From Limnochordia bacterium (lineage in GTDB: Bacteria > Bacillota > Limnochordia > DUMW01): DNA of 64,000 nucleotides. Shown here one piece after another: positions 16,574 to 25,214 of this stretch. The notes beneath the pieces are model-generated. The model did no database searches. It was not told the DNA's origin and worked only from the letters and a program-made list of their open reading frames with translations. Where the stretch lies: NCBI GenBank assembly GCA_023230925.1, contig JALNWK010000009.1:8910-72909 (forward strand). The letters run 5' to 3'. Within the stretch, counting starts at the first letter, position 1; each line of letters starts with the position of its first letter. Position numbers and translations under genes: made by a program.

Positions 16574-18781
16574 TTGATTTCCCGAAAGAAAACAAAGCAG
16601 AATAGTAAGAAGGCCAGACACAAGTTAGTTCCCGACAAGGGTCATGTTTACCAGTGGTTGTTGGGTGTTGCAGCATTCATCATTATTGCGGTGATTGTAC
16701 TAATCGATATGGTTCCCAAACTTGACCTGACTGTGGGTTCAGTAGCCCCTGAGACTCTCTACTCTCCCCGCACGATCCGGAATAACTATGTCAGCGGTCG
16801 ATTGGAGAAACAAGCGGCGGAAGATGCGGCGCGGAAGGCTAGTCAAGACCCCAATAATTTTGAGATTAATCAAGTGGTCGCGTTGGATGCTACCTCCGAT
16901 GTGACCACTCTTTTTGAGATCGTCAAGGAAAAGCGGGAAGACCTTGGACTGTGGAAGAACGAGGAGCCTGGGGAGGGTGTGGACGCCGAAGAAGCTACGA
17001 ATCCTGGGATTAATGAGCAGTTACCGATCACTGCTGATGATATCGGGGAGCTTCAAGGCCTAGCCTACGAGAAGATAGGTGTTAGGATCAGTAACAGGCT
17101 TGCCGAGGTATTACTTCTAATCCCGGCCTCAACCCTTGAGGAAGGAATGACGGGACTGGCTCAGATTGTGGGCGAGTTTCTTAAGGCCGAGCGAATTGCT
17201 GAAGAAGATGTCCCAGCTAATAAAGCCCAAATGGCGGCGGTCGTCTTTGATAGCTCTCTACCAGAGGAGTTCATTCCCGAAGCCCAGGAAATCGCCGTTG
17301 GTCTGGTGAAGCCAAATCTAACGCTAAACCTAGAAAAGGTCAAAGAGGCAGAAAGAGCAGCTATCGCCCAGGTTAAGCCTGTGATGGTGAAAAAAGAATC
17401 AAAGATAGTTGGTAAGGGTGAAGTGGTCAACGAAGAGCAGATCCAAATCCTTACAGACCTGGGGATGCTTAAGACAAGCAGTAGCTATCCGGTAATGTTC
17501 GGAGCGCTAATCCTTCTTTTGTTGTTGTTTGCTGGTCTTTTTGCCTATATGTACCAGTACGAGCGCGCGATCTTGACCGATGTACGACTATTCGGTTTGC
17601 TGTGTTTGGTCAGCGTCTTAGTTGTGTTTTTGAGTAAGCTTATGAGTGTACTGTCCTGGCCCTATGCCGGATATCTGGCGCCGGTTGCCATGGGAACAAT
17701 GTTAATGGCCATTTTGGTGGATTCCAGGCTGTCAGCGATTAGCGCCATTGCCTTTGGAATTATTGTCGGCCTCTTTTCTGGTATGGAGCTTAAGTTTGCC
17801 GTTGTGGCCATTGTGGGCGGCTTGACTGGTGTCTATAGTGTCTCCAAGGCCAGCCAGCGGTCGGATATTACCCGAGGCGGATTTATTGTGGGAATTGCTC
17901 TGTTTTTTACGATCGTTGCCATTGGCCTAATCCAAACCGACGGGGATCTGTTAAAGAACTCTTGGGTGGGACTTGTCAATGGCTTGCTTTCTGGTGTGCT
18001 AGCCATTGGTGTGCTCCCTTATCTGGAGACCCTGTTTGGGATTACCTCCTCTATTCGCCTACTGGAACTATCTAATCCAAACCAACCGTTACTTCGCAGA
18101 CTGTTGATCGAAGCGCCGGGCACCTATCATCACAGCATTATTGTTGGTAATCTGGCCGAGTCTGCCGCGGATGCGATTGATGGTAATTCTATCCTTGCTA
18201 GAGTTGGGGCCCATTACCATGATATTGGCAAGCTAAAGCGACCATACTTTTTCGGGGAGAATCAGTTTATTCCTGAAAACCCTCATGATAAGATTGCTCC
18301 GAGCCTCAGTACTCTGATTATCGTATCCCATACTAAGGATGGGGCGGAGTTGGCCAAGCAATACAAATTGCCCCAAGTTATTATCGATTTTACCCAACAG
18401 CACCATGGAACTGATCTGGTGAAGTTTTTCTACCACCGGGCCTTGGAAAATAGCAGAGACGGTGAAGTAGAGGAAAGCGATTTTCGCTATCCCGGACCAA
18501 AACCTCAGACTAAGGAGACGGCGATTGTTATGTTGGCCGATTCGGTGGAGGCGGCGGTACGGTCCCTATCCAAACCTACTGCAGGCCGGATTGATGGTTT
18601 GGCCAGGAAGATCATTAAAGACAAGCTTAACTCCGGACAACTCGATGAAAGCGATCTAACCCTTAAGGACCTAGATACCATTGCCCAAGCCTTCAGTAGA
18701 GTACTATCTGGGATTTATCATAGTCGGGTGCAGTATCCCGAGACCGTAGTTGAGGAATTACAGAAGAAGGCGAAGAACTAA
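16574..18781 (+). CDS. pgpH: Cyclic-di-AMP phosphodiesterase PgpH (7TM-HD)
   Basis: 735-residue membrane protein (YqfF) that hydrolyses c-di-AMP. Order: a TM helix near 28-46, an extracellular 7TM-7TMR-HDED domain (to about 305), seven TM helices (about 305-490), then a cytoplasmic HD domain with HHSIIVGNLAE and HYHDIGKLKRP, the metal-binding HD residues. TTG start at 16574 with GAGGTG 7 nt upstream. The stop overlaps the ybeY start by one base (TAATG). Confidence 0.94.
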   Translation: MISRKKTKQNSKKARHKLVPDKGHVYQWLLGVAAFIIIAVIVLIDMVPKLDLTVGSVAPETLYSPRTIRNNYVSGRLEKQAAEDAARKASQDPNNFEINQVVALDATSDVTTLFEIVKEKREDLGLWKNEEPGEGVDAEEATNPGINEQLPITADDIGELQGLAYEKIGVRISNRLAEVLLLIPASTLEEGMTGLAQIVGEFLKAERIAEEDVPANKAQMAAVVFDSSLPEEFIPEAQEIAVGLVKPNLTLNLEKVKEAERAAIAQVKPVMVKKESKIVGKGEVVNEEQIQILTDLGMLKTSSSYPVMFGALILLLLLFAGLFAYMYQYERAILTDVRLFGLLCLVSVLVVFLSKLMSVLSWPYAGYLAPVAMGTMLMAILVDSRLSAISAIAFGIIVGLFSGMELKFAVVAIVGGLTGVYSVSKASQRSDITRGGFIVGIALFFTIVAIGLIQTDGDLLKNSWVGLVNGLLSGVLAIGVLPYLETLFGITSSIRLLELSNPNQPLLRRLLIEAPGTYHHSIIVGNLAESAADAIDGNSILARVGAHYHDIGKLKRPYFFGENQFIPENPHDKIAPSLSTLIIVSHTKDGAELAKQYKLPQVIIDFTQQHHGTDLVKFFYHRALENSRDGEVEESDFRYPGPKPQTKETAIVMLADSVEAAVRSLSKPTAGRIDGLARKIIKDKLNSGQLDESDLTLKDLDTIAQAFSRVLSGIYHSRVQYPETVVEELQKKAKN

Positions 18782-19263
18782 TGGTAGAAGTCACCGTATT
18801 TGATAATCTGGCCAATGTGACTGTGGATGAGATGACGAAGGAGAAGATCCGCTTGGTTGCTGGTGTAGCCTTTACCCTGTGTCGACAGACTGCAGGAGAG
18901 GTTAACATTGTCTTTGTAGAAAGTGAACAGTCGGCGCTCTTAAATGAGACCTACCGGGGAAAGGTAGGTCCTACGGACGTCTTGTCCTTTCCCGTTGAAC
19001 AGGAGGAGCTTCTTTTTCTGGAACCGCAGGAGCGTCCCCTTGGAGATATTGTGATCTGCTATCCCCTGGCAGTTCAACAAGCAGAGGAATATGGTCATTC
19101 TCTATTGAGAGAACTCTGCTTTCTGACCGCCCATGGGTGTTTGCATCTATCTGGTTATGATCACCAGAATGAGGAGCAAAGGCAGAGAATGCGCTCTCTA
19201 GAAGAGGAAGTCCTAAAGAAGGTAGGTATTGGTGCGAGGTGTGGTGAAAATGAAGGACTCTAA
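18781..19263 (+). CDS. ybeY: Endoribonuclease YbeY
   Basis: 160-residue zinc-dependent endoribonuclease for 16S rRNA 3'-end maturation and ribosome quality control. Shows the metal site HGCLHLSGYDH and the preceding YRGKVGPTDVLSFP, both YbeY hallmarks. Translationally coupled to pgpH through TAATG. The dgkA start lies inside its last codons. Confidence 0.95.
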   Translation: MVEVTVFDNLANVTVDEMTKEKIRLVAGVAFTLCRQTAGEVNIVFVESEQSALLNETYRGKVGPTDVLSFPVEQEELLFLEPQERPLGDIVICYPLAVQQAEEYGHSLLRELCFLTAHGCLHLSGYDHQNEEQRQRMRSLEEEVLKKVGIGARCGENEGL

Positions 19264-19963
19264 GCACCGTAGTGTACTGGAAAGCTTTGAGGATGCCCTA
19301 CGGGGTATTGCAGAGGCATTGCGCAGTGAACGAAATATGCGCATTCATTTTTGCGCAGCCTTGATCGTGGTAGGAATTGGTTTGCTGTTAGGGCTAAACG
19401 CGGTAGAAATGGCGATCCTAACCCTTGTTGTTGCCCTAGTTATTACCGCTGAGCTGTTCAATACAGCTATTGAACGGATGGTAGATATCATTAGCCCTAC
19501 TTACCATGCCTTGGCGGCTAAGTCTAAGGAAATTGCAGCCGGAGCAGTGTTGTTTACATCCCTGGCCGCGGTGGTGATTGGTTTTTTCTTGTTTGCGCCT
19601 CGCCTTGCACCGTTACAGATCAGGTGGCGAGGCCTCTTGTTGTCAAACCCCTTCTTCCTGACGGCTAGCTCTATCTTGGTGGTTGCCTTTGTGGTGATTG
19701 CCATCAAAGCCATGGGGGGCAAGATGGCCCTTCAAGGAGGAATGCCTAGCTTCCATGCCGCTGTATCCTTTGCCCTAGCCACCTTAATCTTCTTTTTCTC
19801 CACACAGTCCCACGTGGTCTTCATTGCCTTTGTTCTTGCCTTGTTAGTGATTCAAAGTCGAGTCGAGGCTGGTATACATACTATCCTTGAAGTTATCATC
19901 GGTTCTATGTTAGGTACCGCGATTGTCACATTTTTAGTCGGCATAGCTTCCCTTGTCTCTTAG
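19250..19963 (+). CDS. dgkA: Diacylglycerol/undecaprenol kinase fused to a PAP2-like phosphatase domain
   Basis: A 237-residue fusion. Residues 1-115 are a DgkA-type lipid kinase with AELFNTAIERMVD (catalytic Glu region) and AKSKEIAAGAVL. Residues about 135-237 resemble a membrane PAP2 phosphatase: MPSFHAA (166-171, normally PSGH) and SRVEAGIHTILE (Ser-Arg-x5-His-x3-acidic). The kinase would phosphorylate undecaprenol or diacylglycerol and the PAP2 part could remove the phosphate, in one protein. I chose ATG 19250 after GAGGTGTGG; GTG 19244 is possible. It overlaps ybeY by 14 nt. In B. subtilis DgkA is a stand-alone protein at this locus. Confidence 0.88.
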   Translation: MKDSKHRSVLESFEDALRGIAEALRSERNMRIHFCAALIVVGIGLLLGLNAVEMAILTLVVALVITAELFNTAIERMVDIISPTYHALAAKSKEIAAGAVLFTSLAAVVIGFFLFAPRLAPLQIRWRGLLLSNPFFLTASSILVVAFVVIAIKAMGGKMALQGGMPSFHAAVSFALATLIFFFSTQSHVVFIAFVLALLVIQSRVEAGIHTILEVIIGSMLGTAIVTFLVGIASLVS

Positions 19964-19987
19964 GGCTATAGCCGGGGAGGGTGTCTT

Positions 19988-21028
19988 GTGCAAAGCTTAA
20001 AGCGACTACTAATGGTGTGCCTTTTAGTCCTCTGTATTACTACTATGCCTTTACTTGCCTTGGAGGTCCATTTCGTCAATGTGGGCCAAGGTGATGCCAT
20101 TGTGATCATGACTGATACTGGGGCTGTGATGCTGATCGATGGAGGAGAGACCCCTGGGGGCAAGAACGTTCTAGTCCCTTATTTACGGCAGCTGGACATC
20201 ACGGGGATTGATCTTTTGGTGGCGACGCATCCCCATTACGATCACGTTGGGGGACTGATTCCCGTTTTAGAGGAGTTTGAGGTGGGTGAGGTCGCCGCCT
20301 GTGGTCAGATCCATACAAGCAGTACGTACATATCCTTTCTAGAACTCATCGATCGATTGAACATCCCCTTTCAGACACCCCGTCAAGGCGATCGATTGGA
20401 CCTTGCGGGGGTGGATGAACTGCTTGTGCTCTCACCCCCAGAAGAGTCTATGTTTGATGATTTAAACGAAAACTCCCTAGTGCTCTATCTACGGTACGGG
20501 GACGTTTCCTTCTTGTTTACTGGTGATGCGGGGCATGGGGCGGAACTAGACATGATTGGGAAGGATATGCCGGTTAAGGCCACGGTGCTAAAGGTGGGTC
20601 ACCATGGATCCCGGTATTCCAGCCATGGGGATTTCCTAGCCTCTGTCTTGCCCGATATTGCTGTGATCCAATCGGGCGCAGGCAACTCCTACGGGCATCC
20701 ACACCAGGAAACCCTACAGCGCCTTGCAGCCTTGCAGGTGCGCATCTATCGCAATGATGAATCTGGACATATTGTGGTGAGGACCGATGGACAGAGCTAC
20801 CAAGTGCTGGCGGAACAGGATCTGGCAAGGTCTTTGATCAATATTAACACTGCACCAAAGGAACAATTGATGTTATTGCCAGGGATCGGCCCTACCTTAG
20901 CGGACCGCATCATGGAGCACCGTCAAGGACAGCCCTTTACAAGCAAAGAGGAGCTGACCAAGATAAAGGGGATTGGTCAAAAGACCTATGAGAAGTTAGA
21001 GAACTTGATTACCACCGGAGGTGACTGA
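19988..21028 (+). CDS. Secreted ComEC-like metallo-beta-lactamase protein with ComEA-type helix-hairpin-helix tail
   Basis: 346 residues. An N-terminal signal peptide (hydrophobic to about residue 24, MPLLA) precedes a metallo-beta-lactamase domain of the ComEC/Rec2 C-terminal type: VNVGQGDAI, metal motif HPHYDHVGG, FTGDAGHG and GHHGSRYSS. Residues about 285-346 are a ComEA-like helix-hairpin-helix: ININTAPKEQLMLLPGIG and KGIGQKTYEKL. The combination suggests an extracytoplasmic DNA-binding hydrolase or nuclease (inference). GTG start behind GGGGAGGGTG. A DUF3006 gene starts 3 nt downstream, a pairing often seen with these hydrolases. Confidence 0.85.
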   Translation: MQSLKRLLMVCLLVLCITTMPLLALEVHFVNVGQGDAIVIMTDTGAVMLIDGGETPGGKNVLVPYLRQLDITGIDLLVATHPHYDHVGGLIPVLEEFEVGEVAACGQIHTSSTYISFLELIDRLNIPFQTPRQGDRLDLAGVDELLVLSPPEESMFDDLNENSLVLYLRYGDVSFLFTGDAGHGAELDMIGKDMPVKATVLKVGHHGSRYSSHGDFLASVLPDIAVIQSGAGNSYGHPHQETLQRLAALQVRIYRNDESGHIVVRTDGQSYQVLAEQDLARSLININTAPKEQLMLLPGIGPTLADRIMEHRQGQPFTSKEELTKIKGIGQKTYEKLENLITTGGD

Positions 21029-21031
21029 GTT

Positions 21032-21268
21032 TTGGGCACCTTTACAGCGGTGATTGACCAGATTAGTGATGATATTGCACATCTTCTTGTGGAAAAAGGG
21101 GGGCGGACTTACAATATCCCCATACCCACAGTACTATTGCCCCCGGGTGCCAGAGAAGGTCACGTTTTGAAGGTGACCTTTGAGTTTGACCGGGAGGAGG
21201 AAGTCCGGCGGCAAAACCATGTTGCAGATCTACTAGAAAAACTAAAAAGTAAGCAGACCTCTAAGTAA
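21032..21268 (+). CDS. DUF3006 domain protein (cytoplasmic form)
   Basis: 78 residues with the DUF3006 pattern: VIDQISDDIAHLLVE, a middle LPPGAREGHVLKVTFEFD, and a charged RRQNHVADLLEKLK end. TTG start with GGAGGTG 8 nt upstream. Begins 3 nt after the metallohydrolase gene and presumably shares its transcript. It converges with a second DUF3006 gene on the other strand and their 3' ends overlap by 27 nt. Function unknown. Confidence 0.82.
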   Translation: MGTFTAVIDQISDDIAHLLVEKGGRTYNIPIPTVLLPPGAREGHVLKVTFEFDREEEVRRQNHVADLLEKLKSKQTSK

Positions 21269-21547
21269 CTCAGAGGCTTTGCGGCGGCGTTGCCCCTCAA
21301 TGTCTGGTCTTAGTTTGAAGCTGAGCTCAACTACGGCCCCTTCATAGACGCCGGGGATTTGGTCTGTAGAGATAACTAGGTGTTTAGTTTCATCCTCTGC
21401 CCACAACAGTAGGGCGAGATCCGCCTCAATCCTGTCCACGGTATAGAATTGGCAATTCTCGGCCGGGGAAGAGGTGTCTGCCCTTGGCAGGAGTAAGATA
21501 CCAAGGAACGCGCAGAATACTAGGAGAAACGGCATTGACTGTTTCAA
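21242..21547 (-). CDS. Secreted DUF3006 domain protein
   Basis: 101 residues on the minus strand, not a shadow: it has its own signal peptide (PFLLVFCAFLGILLLPRA, cleavage near residue 25) followed by a DUF3006 module (YTVDRIEADLALLLWAE, YEGAVVELSFKLRPD, RRRKASELLRGLL) that parallels its plus-strand neighbour position by position. TTG start at 21547 with GGAGGT 9 nt upstream; the ATG between them opens only three codons. Overlaps the convergent cytoplasmic DUF3006 gene by 27 nt at the 3' ends. Exported, so it could act with the secreted metallohydrolase (inference). Confidence 0.75.
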   Translation of the reverse strand: MKQSMPFLLVFCAFLGILLLPRADTSSPAENCQFYTVDRIEADLALLLWAEDETKHLVISTDQIPGVYEGAVVELSFKLRPDIEGQRRRKASELLRGLLTF

Positions 21548-21648
21548 CTGGGCATTACCTCCGAGCGTGACTTAGTAAAATGTACCTGTACTAACTTCGC
21601 CGGTAAAGGTGTTTTTCCTGCTAGCAATTGCTGGTGGAGGTGACTTTT

Positions 21649-22797
21649 TTGTCGCAGATTTCTACTTTCATGATACCGACAAAGATTATTTATGGTGAGG
21701 GTTCAGTATCTAGGATCGGCCAGGTCGCCGGGGAATTTGGTCCCACAGCTGTGGTGATTGCCGGATGTGGCTCCGCGTCCAAAAGTGGGGCTCTGGAATG
21801 CGTCCGTAATTCCCTAGATGACAGTGGAATCCGGCTGAGCCTATACAGTGGCATTCCCCAAGAGCCTGATTTGGATAACGTAAGAAGGCTATTACGTTTT
21901 CTCGAAGAGGTGCGCCCCGATGTCTTGATTGCCCTTGGTGGGGGAAGTGTGTTAGATGTGGGTAAAGCTGCCAGTGGCCTGTACGCGGCTCCCTTAGATA
22001 TTTCATCGTATTTCTACGGCGAACCTATACCCAAAAGGAGCTTAAGGTGGATTGCGATGCCTACCACTGCGGGTACCGGGTCCGAAGCGACCAATAATGC
22101 AGTACTGATTGACCGGGAGAAAAAGATAAAACAGAGTATCCGCCGGGATGGTTGGATGCCCGATGTGGCCATTGTGGATCCGGAGCTGACCTACAGTATG
22201 CCGCCAAAGGTTACCGCTTTTACCGGAATGGATGCCCTTACCCAGGCCATTGAAGCCGCCACTTCCCGGTATGCTAATCCTTTGACCCGACCCTATGCTC
22301 TATACAGCGCCCAGGTGATCGGTCAAAACATAGTGGCTGCGTACCGCAATGGAAAAGATAGGTGTTCCAGGGGATATATGACCCAAGGTAGTCTTCTTGC
22401 TGGAATCGCCCTAGCCAATGCCCGTCTTGGTGCTGTTCATGGCTTGGCCCATCCGCTGGGGCAACGCTACGGTCTTAATCATGGGGTGGTGTGTGCCCTT
22501 TTGTTGCCTTGGGTAATGGAGTATAATCTTCCTGTGGCCAAAAGGGAATATGCTCGGATCTTTCGTAGTTGGGGCGGGGAGGGCCAAGACGTTGAAGAAC
22601 TAGCCTGGGGAGCCATCGCCTATGTACGAAACCTTCTCGTTGAATTGGACTTTCCTGCAGGACTGGGTATGCTAGGCCTGGATGAAGCAGATTGCCAGGA
22701 CTTAGCGGAGCTTGGGGTCAATTCCGGCTCGACGAAAGCAAATCCCAGAGCCGTAACCCCACAGGATCTAGCACAGATTCTCAAGAACGCCATGTGA
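21649..22797 (+). CDS. Iron-containing alcohol dehydrogenase family protein
   Basis: 382-residue group III (Fe-ADH) oxidoreductase. NAD(P)-binding motif ALGGGSVLDVGKA, then MPTTAGTGSEATNNAVL, and the metal site with Asp and His ligands in FTGMDALTQAIEA, AVHGLAHPLG and GLNHG. The substrate cannot be told from sequence; candidates are butanol/1,3-propanediol-type or maleylacetate-type reduction. TTG 21649 is preferred (GGAGGTGA at 21636-21643); an in-frame TTG at 21628 lies upstream of that ribosome site. Stands between the DUF3006 locus and cdd and is not part of the conserved block. Confidence 0.88.
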   Translation: MSQISTFMIPTKIIYGEGSVSRIGQVAGEFGPTAVVIAGCGSASKSGALECVRNSLDDSGIRLSLYSGIPQEPDLDNVRRLLRFLEEVRPDVLIALGGGSVLDVGKAASGLYAAPLDISSYFYGEPIPKRSLRWIAMPTTAGTGSEATNNAVLIDREKKIKQSIRRDGWMPDVAIVDPELTYSMPPKVTAFTGMDALTQAIEAATSRYANPLTRPYALYSAQVIGQNIVAAYRNGKDRCSRGYMTQGSLLAGIALANARLGAVHGLAHPLGQRYGLNHGVVCALLLPWVMEYNLPVAKREYARIFRSWGGEGQDVEELAWGAIAYVRNLLVELDFPAGLGMLGLDEADCQDLAELGVNSGSTKANPRAVTPQDLAQILKNAM

Positions 22798-22810
22798 TCG
22801 AGGTGATTAT

Positions 22811-23212
22811 ATGAATCAGATGGAAAAAGAATATGGTAGACTAATCGATAAGGCCCAACAGGTGCGCCAGTTCTCCTACGCGCCCTATTCCCACTATGCG
22901 GTGGGAGCCTGTGTGCTGACTGAAGAAGGTGAGGTTTTCACAGGCTGTAATGTGGAGAATGTCTCCTATGGCCTAACTATGTGTGCTGAACGGGTGGCGA
23001 TCGGTACGGCGGTCACCGCGGGGTTTCAGAACTTCAAGGCTATTGCCATTGTGGGCGATGAACTATGTCGTCCCTGTGGTGCTTGCCGACAGGTGCTCTT
23101 TGAATTTGGGAAGGATATTATTGTGATCATGGCCGATTCCAAGGGGAACTATGAAGTTACACCAATCGCCGAGTTGCTGCCTGAGGCTTTCGTTCTAGAA
23201 AAGGGAGTTTAA
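22811..23212 (+). CDS. cdd: Cytidine deaminase
   Basis: 133-residue homotetrameric-type deaminase in pyrimidine salvage. Zinc ligands and catalytic Glu are seen in MCAERVA and RPCGACRQVL, with substrate-binding YAPYSHYAVGA and GCNVENVSYG. Cdd-era adjacency is conserved in Bacillota; here two acetyltransferase genes are inserted between them. Confidence 0.95.
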   Translation: MNQMEKEYGRLIDKAQQVRQFSYAPYSHYAVGACVLTEEGEVFTGCNVENVSYGLTMCAERVAIGTAVTAGFQNFKAIAIVGDELCRPCGACRQVLFEFGKDIIVIMADSKGNYEVTPIAELLPEAFVLEKGV

Positions 23213-23213
23213 A

Positions 23214-23672
23214 GTGTCGCTTGCGGTTTATCGTCTAGATAAGTTTAACAAGAAGATCATGGATCGTTTGACCTTCCTTGAGAAAACTGCCTTTGGTGAA
23301 GGTGGCATGAATCAGTGGCAGCTCGCACCCCTGGTGCGGTACGGCAAGGTGTTCTGTCTTGAGTATGCCGGTGAGATCATTGGTGTGCTGCAGTTTATGC
23401 GTCTGTGGGAGGGGCAAGTCTGCTACTTAGTGGGTATTACTGTCGAGCCCGACCATCGGTTTAACGGCTATGGCAAGTTCTTTTTGCAGGAGGCTCTAGG
23501 ACAGATACGGCGGGATGGATTCAGACAGGTTCTGTTAACGGTTGCCTTGGACAACAAACAAGCCATTGAGATCTACACTGATTTGGGGTTTAGAGAAGCT
23601 GGTTTTCTCAAAGAAGAGTATGGACCCGGTGAGGATCGGCTGTTGATGGTGTTAGAGGTGGACGAGGACTGA
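23214..23672 (+). CDS. GNAT family N-acetyltransferase, copy 1
   Basis: 152-residue acetyltransferase. A conserved N-terminal signature TAFGEGGMNQWQLAPLVRYG is shared with the next gene. The acetyl-CoA loop is HRFNGYGKFFL and the C-terminal strand/helix is KQAIEIYTDLGF. GTG start 2 nt after cdd. Substrate unknown; the paralogue 182 nt downstream shows a tandem duplication between cdd and era. Confidence 0.82.
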   Translation: MSLAVYRLDKFNKKIMDRLTFLEKTAFGEGGMNQWQLAPLVRYGKVFCLEYAGEIIGVLQFMRLWEGQVCYLVGITVEPDHRFNGYGKFFLQEALGQIRRDGFRQVLLTVALDNKQAIEIYTDLGFREAGFLKEEYGPGEDRLLMVLEVDED

Positions 23673-23854
23673 GTTATTGTGGTATCATGGTACATTGCTA
23701 GGCTAGATCTGCCCCTTAAAGGACTGATCCTTGGTAAGGGACAGCAGGCTTCCTAGTCAGAAGACTACAATAAGGGTATGTGGTGGAGCGGCTGCCGGAT
23801 CTTGCCTGCAAAGTTCTAGCTTTTGTGGAGAAAGCTTGGTTTGGAGGACTAAGA

Positions 23855-24307
23855 GTGAAGCCGAAGGTGTATCAACTAGAGGAATTTGATCTTGAATTAA
23901 TGGCCCGTTTGACCCAATTAGAGCGTATTGCCTTTGGAGAAGGGGGCATGAATCAGTGGATGTTAGCCCCTCATGCCCGTTATGGACGGGTCTTTTGTTT
24001 GGAATATGCCGATGAGATCATTGGTGTAATGGAGTTTATGTCCTGTTGGAAGGAACCTGATACCTGTTACCTTGCGGGAATCTCCGTTGACCCTAAGTAC
24101 CAAAACCGGGGATTTGGCAGGTTTTTTTTAGATGAAGCCCTTTCCAGGGTGAAGGAAGATGGATTCACCCGGGTCATTCTTACCGTAGCGCCAAAGAATG
24201 ACCGGGCGATTCATTTATACAGGAGTTTTGGATTCGAGGAAGGGGAATTGCTAGTCGATGTTTACGGACCAGGTGAGGACTGGATGGAGATGGTCAAGGA
24301 AGCCTAG
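23855..24307 (+). CDS. GNAT family N-acetyltransferase, copy 2
   Basis: 150-residue paralogue of the preceding gene: IAFGEGGMNQWMLAPHARYG, EIIGVMEFM, acetyl-CoA loop YQNRGFGRFFLDEA and DRAIHLYRSFGF. The frame opens at GTG 23780, but GTG 23855 has GGAGG at 23843-23847 and gives a length matching copy 1. The 182-nt gap before it shows no other gene. Followed by era after 23 nt. Confidence 0.82.
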   Translation: MKPKVYQLEEFDLELMARLTQLERIAFGEGGMNQWMLAPHARYGRVFCLEYADEIIGVMEFMSCWKEPDTCYLAGISVDPKYQNRGFGRFFLDEALSRVKEDGFTRVILTVAPKNDRAIHLYRSFGFEEGELLVDVYGPGEDWMEMVKEA

Positions 24308-24330
24308 ACTAGCCCAAATGGGGGAACAAG

Positions 24331-25212
24331 ATGGAAGTTAGGAGCGGATTTGTGGCCGTTGTTGGTCGTCCTAATGTGGGTAAGTCAACCTTGGTGAACT
24401 ATGTGATCGGGTCGAAGGTTGCCATTGTCTCCGAGAAACCTCAGACCACTCGCAACCAAGTACAAGGCGTCCTAACCCGGGAAGATGCCCAAGTAGTCTT
24501 TATTGATACTCCAGGGCTGCATGTACCAAAGCATAAACTGGGGCAATACATGGTTCGACAGGCAAGAACGGCCGTATCCGAAGTGGACGTTGTTGTCTTT
24601 GTCTTTGATGGTTCCGCCGGTTTTACCTCCGAGGATGAGAGGATCTACGATGAATTAAGGGAGCTTTCGGGAAAGGGTCCTGAACTGGTTGTGGTGGCCA
24701 ATAAGGCCGATGCAATGGCAGAGGCCCAAAGAAAGCGGCTTCAGAACCTCAAGTTTTCGTCCTTGATGTTGGTGTCGGCGTTGACAGGCCAGGGAGTAGA
24801 GGAGTTTCTTGCTCTCTTGATCAGTAAACTACCCCTGGGACCAAAATACTACCCCGATGACTGGGTTAGCGCCCACCCAGAGCAGTTTATCGTTGCGGAG
24901 TTCATCAGGGAAAAGGTGCTACGGTCTACCGAGGAGGAAGTACCCCACGCGGTGGCAGTGATTATTGAGGATTTCCGGCAGCGAGAGCAGCGGGAACTGA
25001 TCGATATTCGTGCCACGATTATCGTGGAGCGGGATTCCCAAAAGGGGATTATCATTGGGAAAGGGGGCCGCATGCTCAAAAGTATTGGGCAGGCAGCCCG
25101 GCTAGATATCGAGGCCCTTTTAGGGAGTCAGGTCAACCTACAGTTGTGGGTCAAGGTAAAGAAGAACTGGCGTAAGAACGAAGATGAACTGAGAAGATTG
25201 GGCTATAGATAA
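24331..25212 (+). CDS. era: GTPase Era
   Basis: 293-residue essential GTPase for 16S rRNA maturation and 30S assembly. G1 GRPNVGKSTL, G3 DTPG, G4 NKAD, G5 SALTGQGVEEFL. The C-terminal KH domain contains the GxxG loop IIGKGGRMLKSIG. The neighbour cdd two genes upstream fits the usual ybeY-dgkA-cdd-era order. Confidence 0.97.
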   Translation: MEVRSGFVAVVGRPNVGKSTLVNYVIGSKVAIVSEKPQTTRNQVQGVLTREDAQVVFIDTPGLHVPKHKLGQYMVRQARTAVSEVDVVVFVFDGSAGFTSEDERIYDELRELSGKGPELVVVANKADAMAEAQRKRLQNLKFSSLMLVSALTGQGVEEFLALLISKLPLGPKYYPDDWVSAHPEQFIVAEFIREKVLRSTEEEVPHAVAVIIEDFRQREQRELIDIRATIIVERDSQKGIIIGKGGRMLKSIGQAARLDIEALLGSQVNLQLWVKVKKNWRKNEDELRRLGYR

Positions 25213-25214
25213 AC

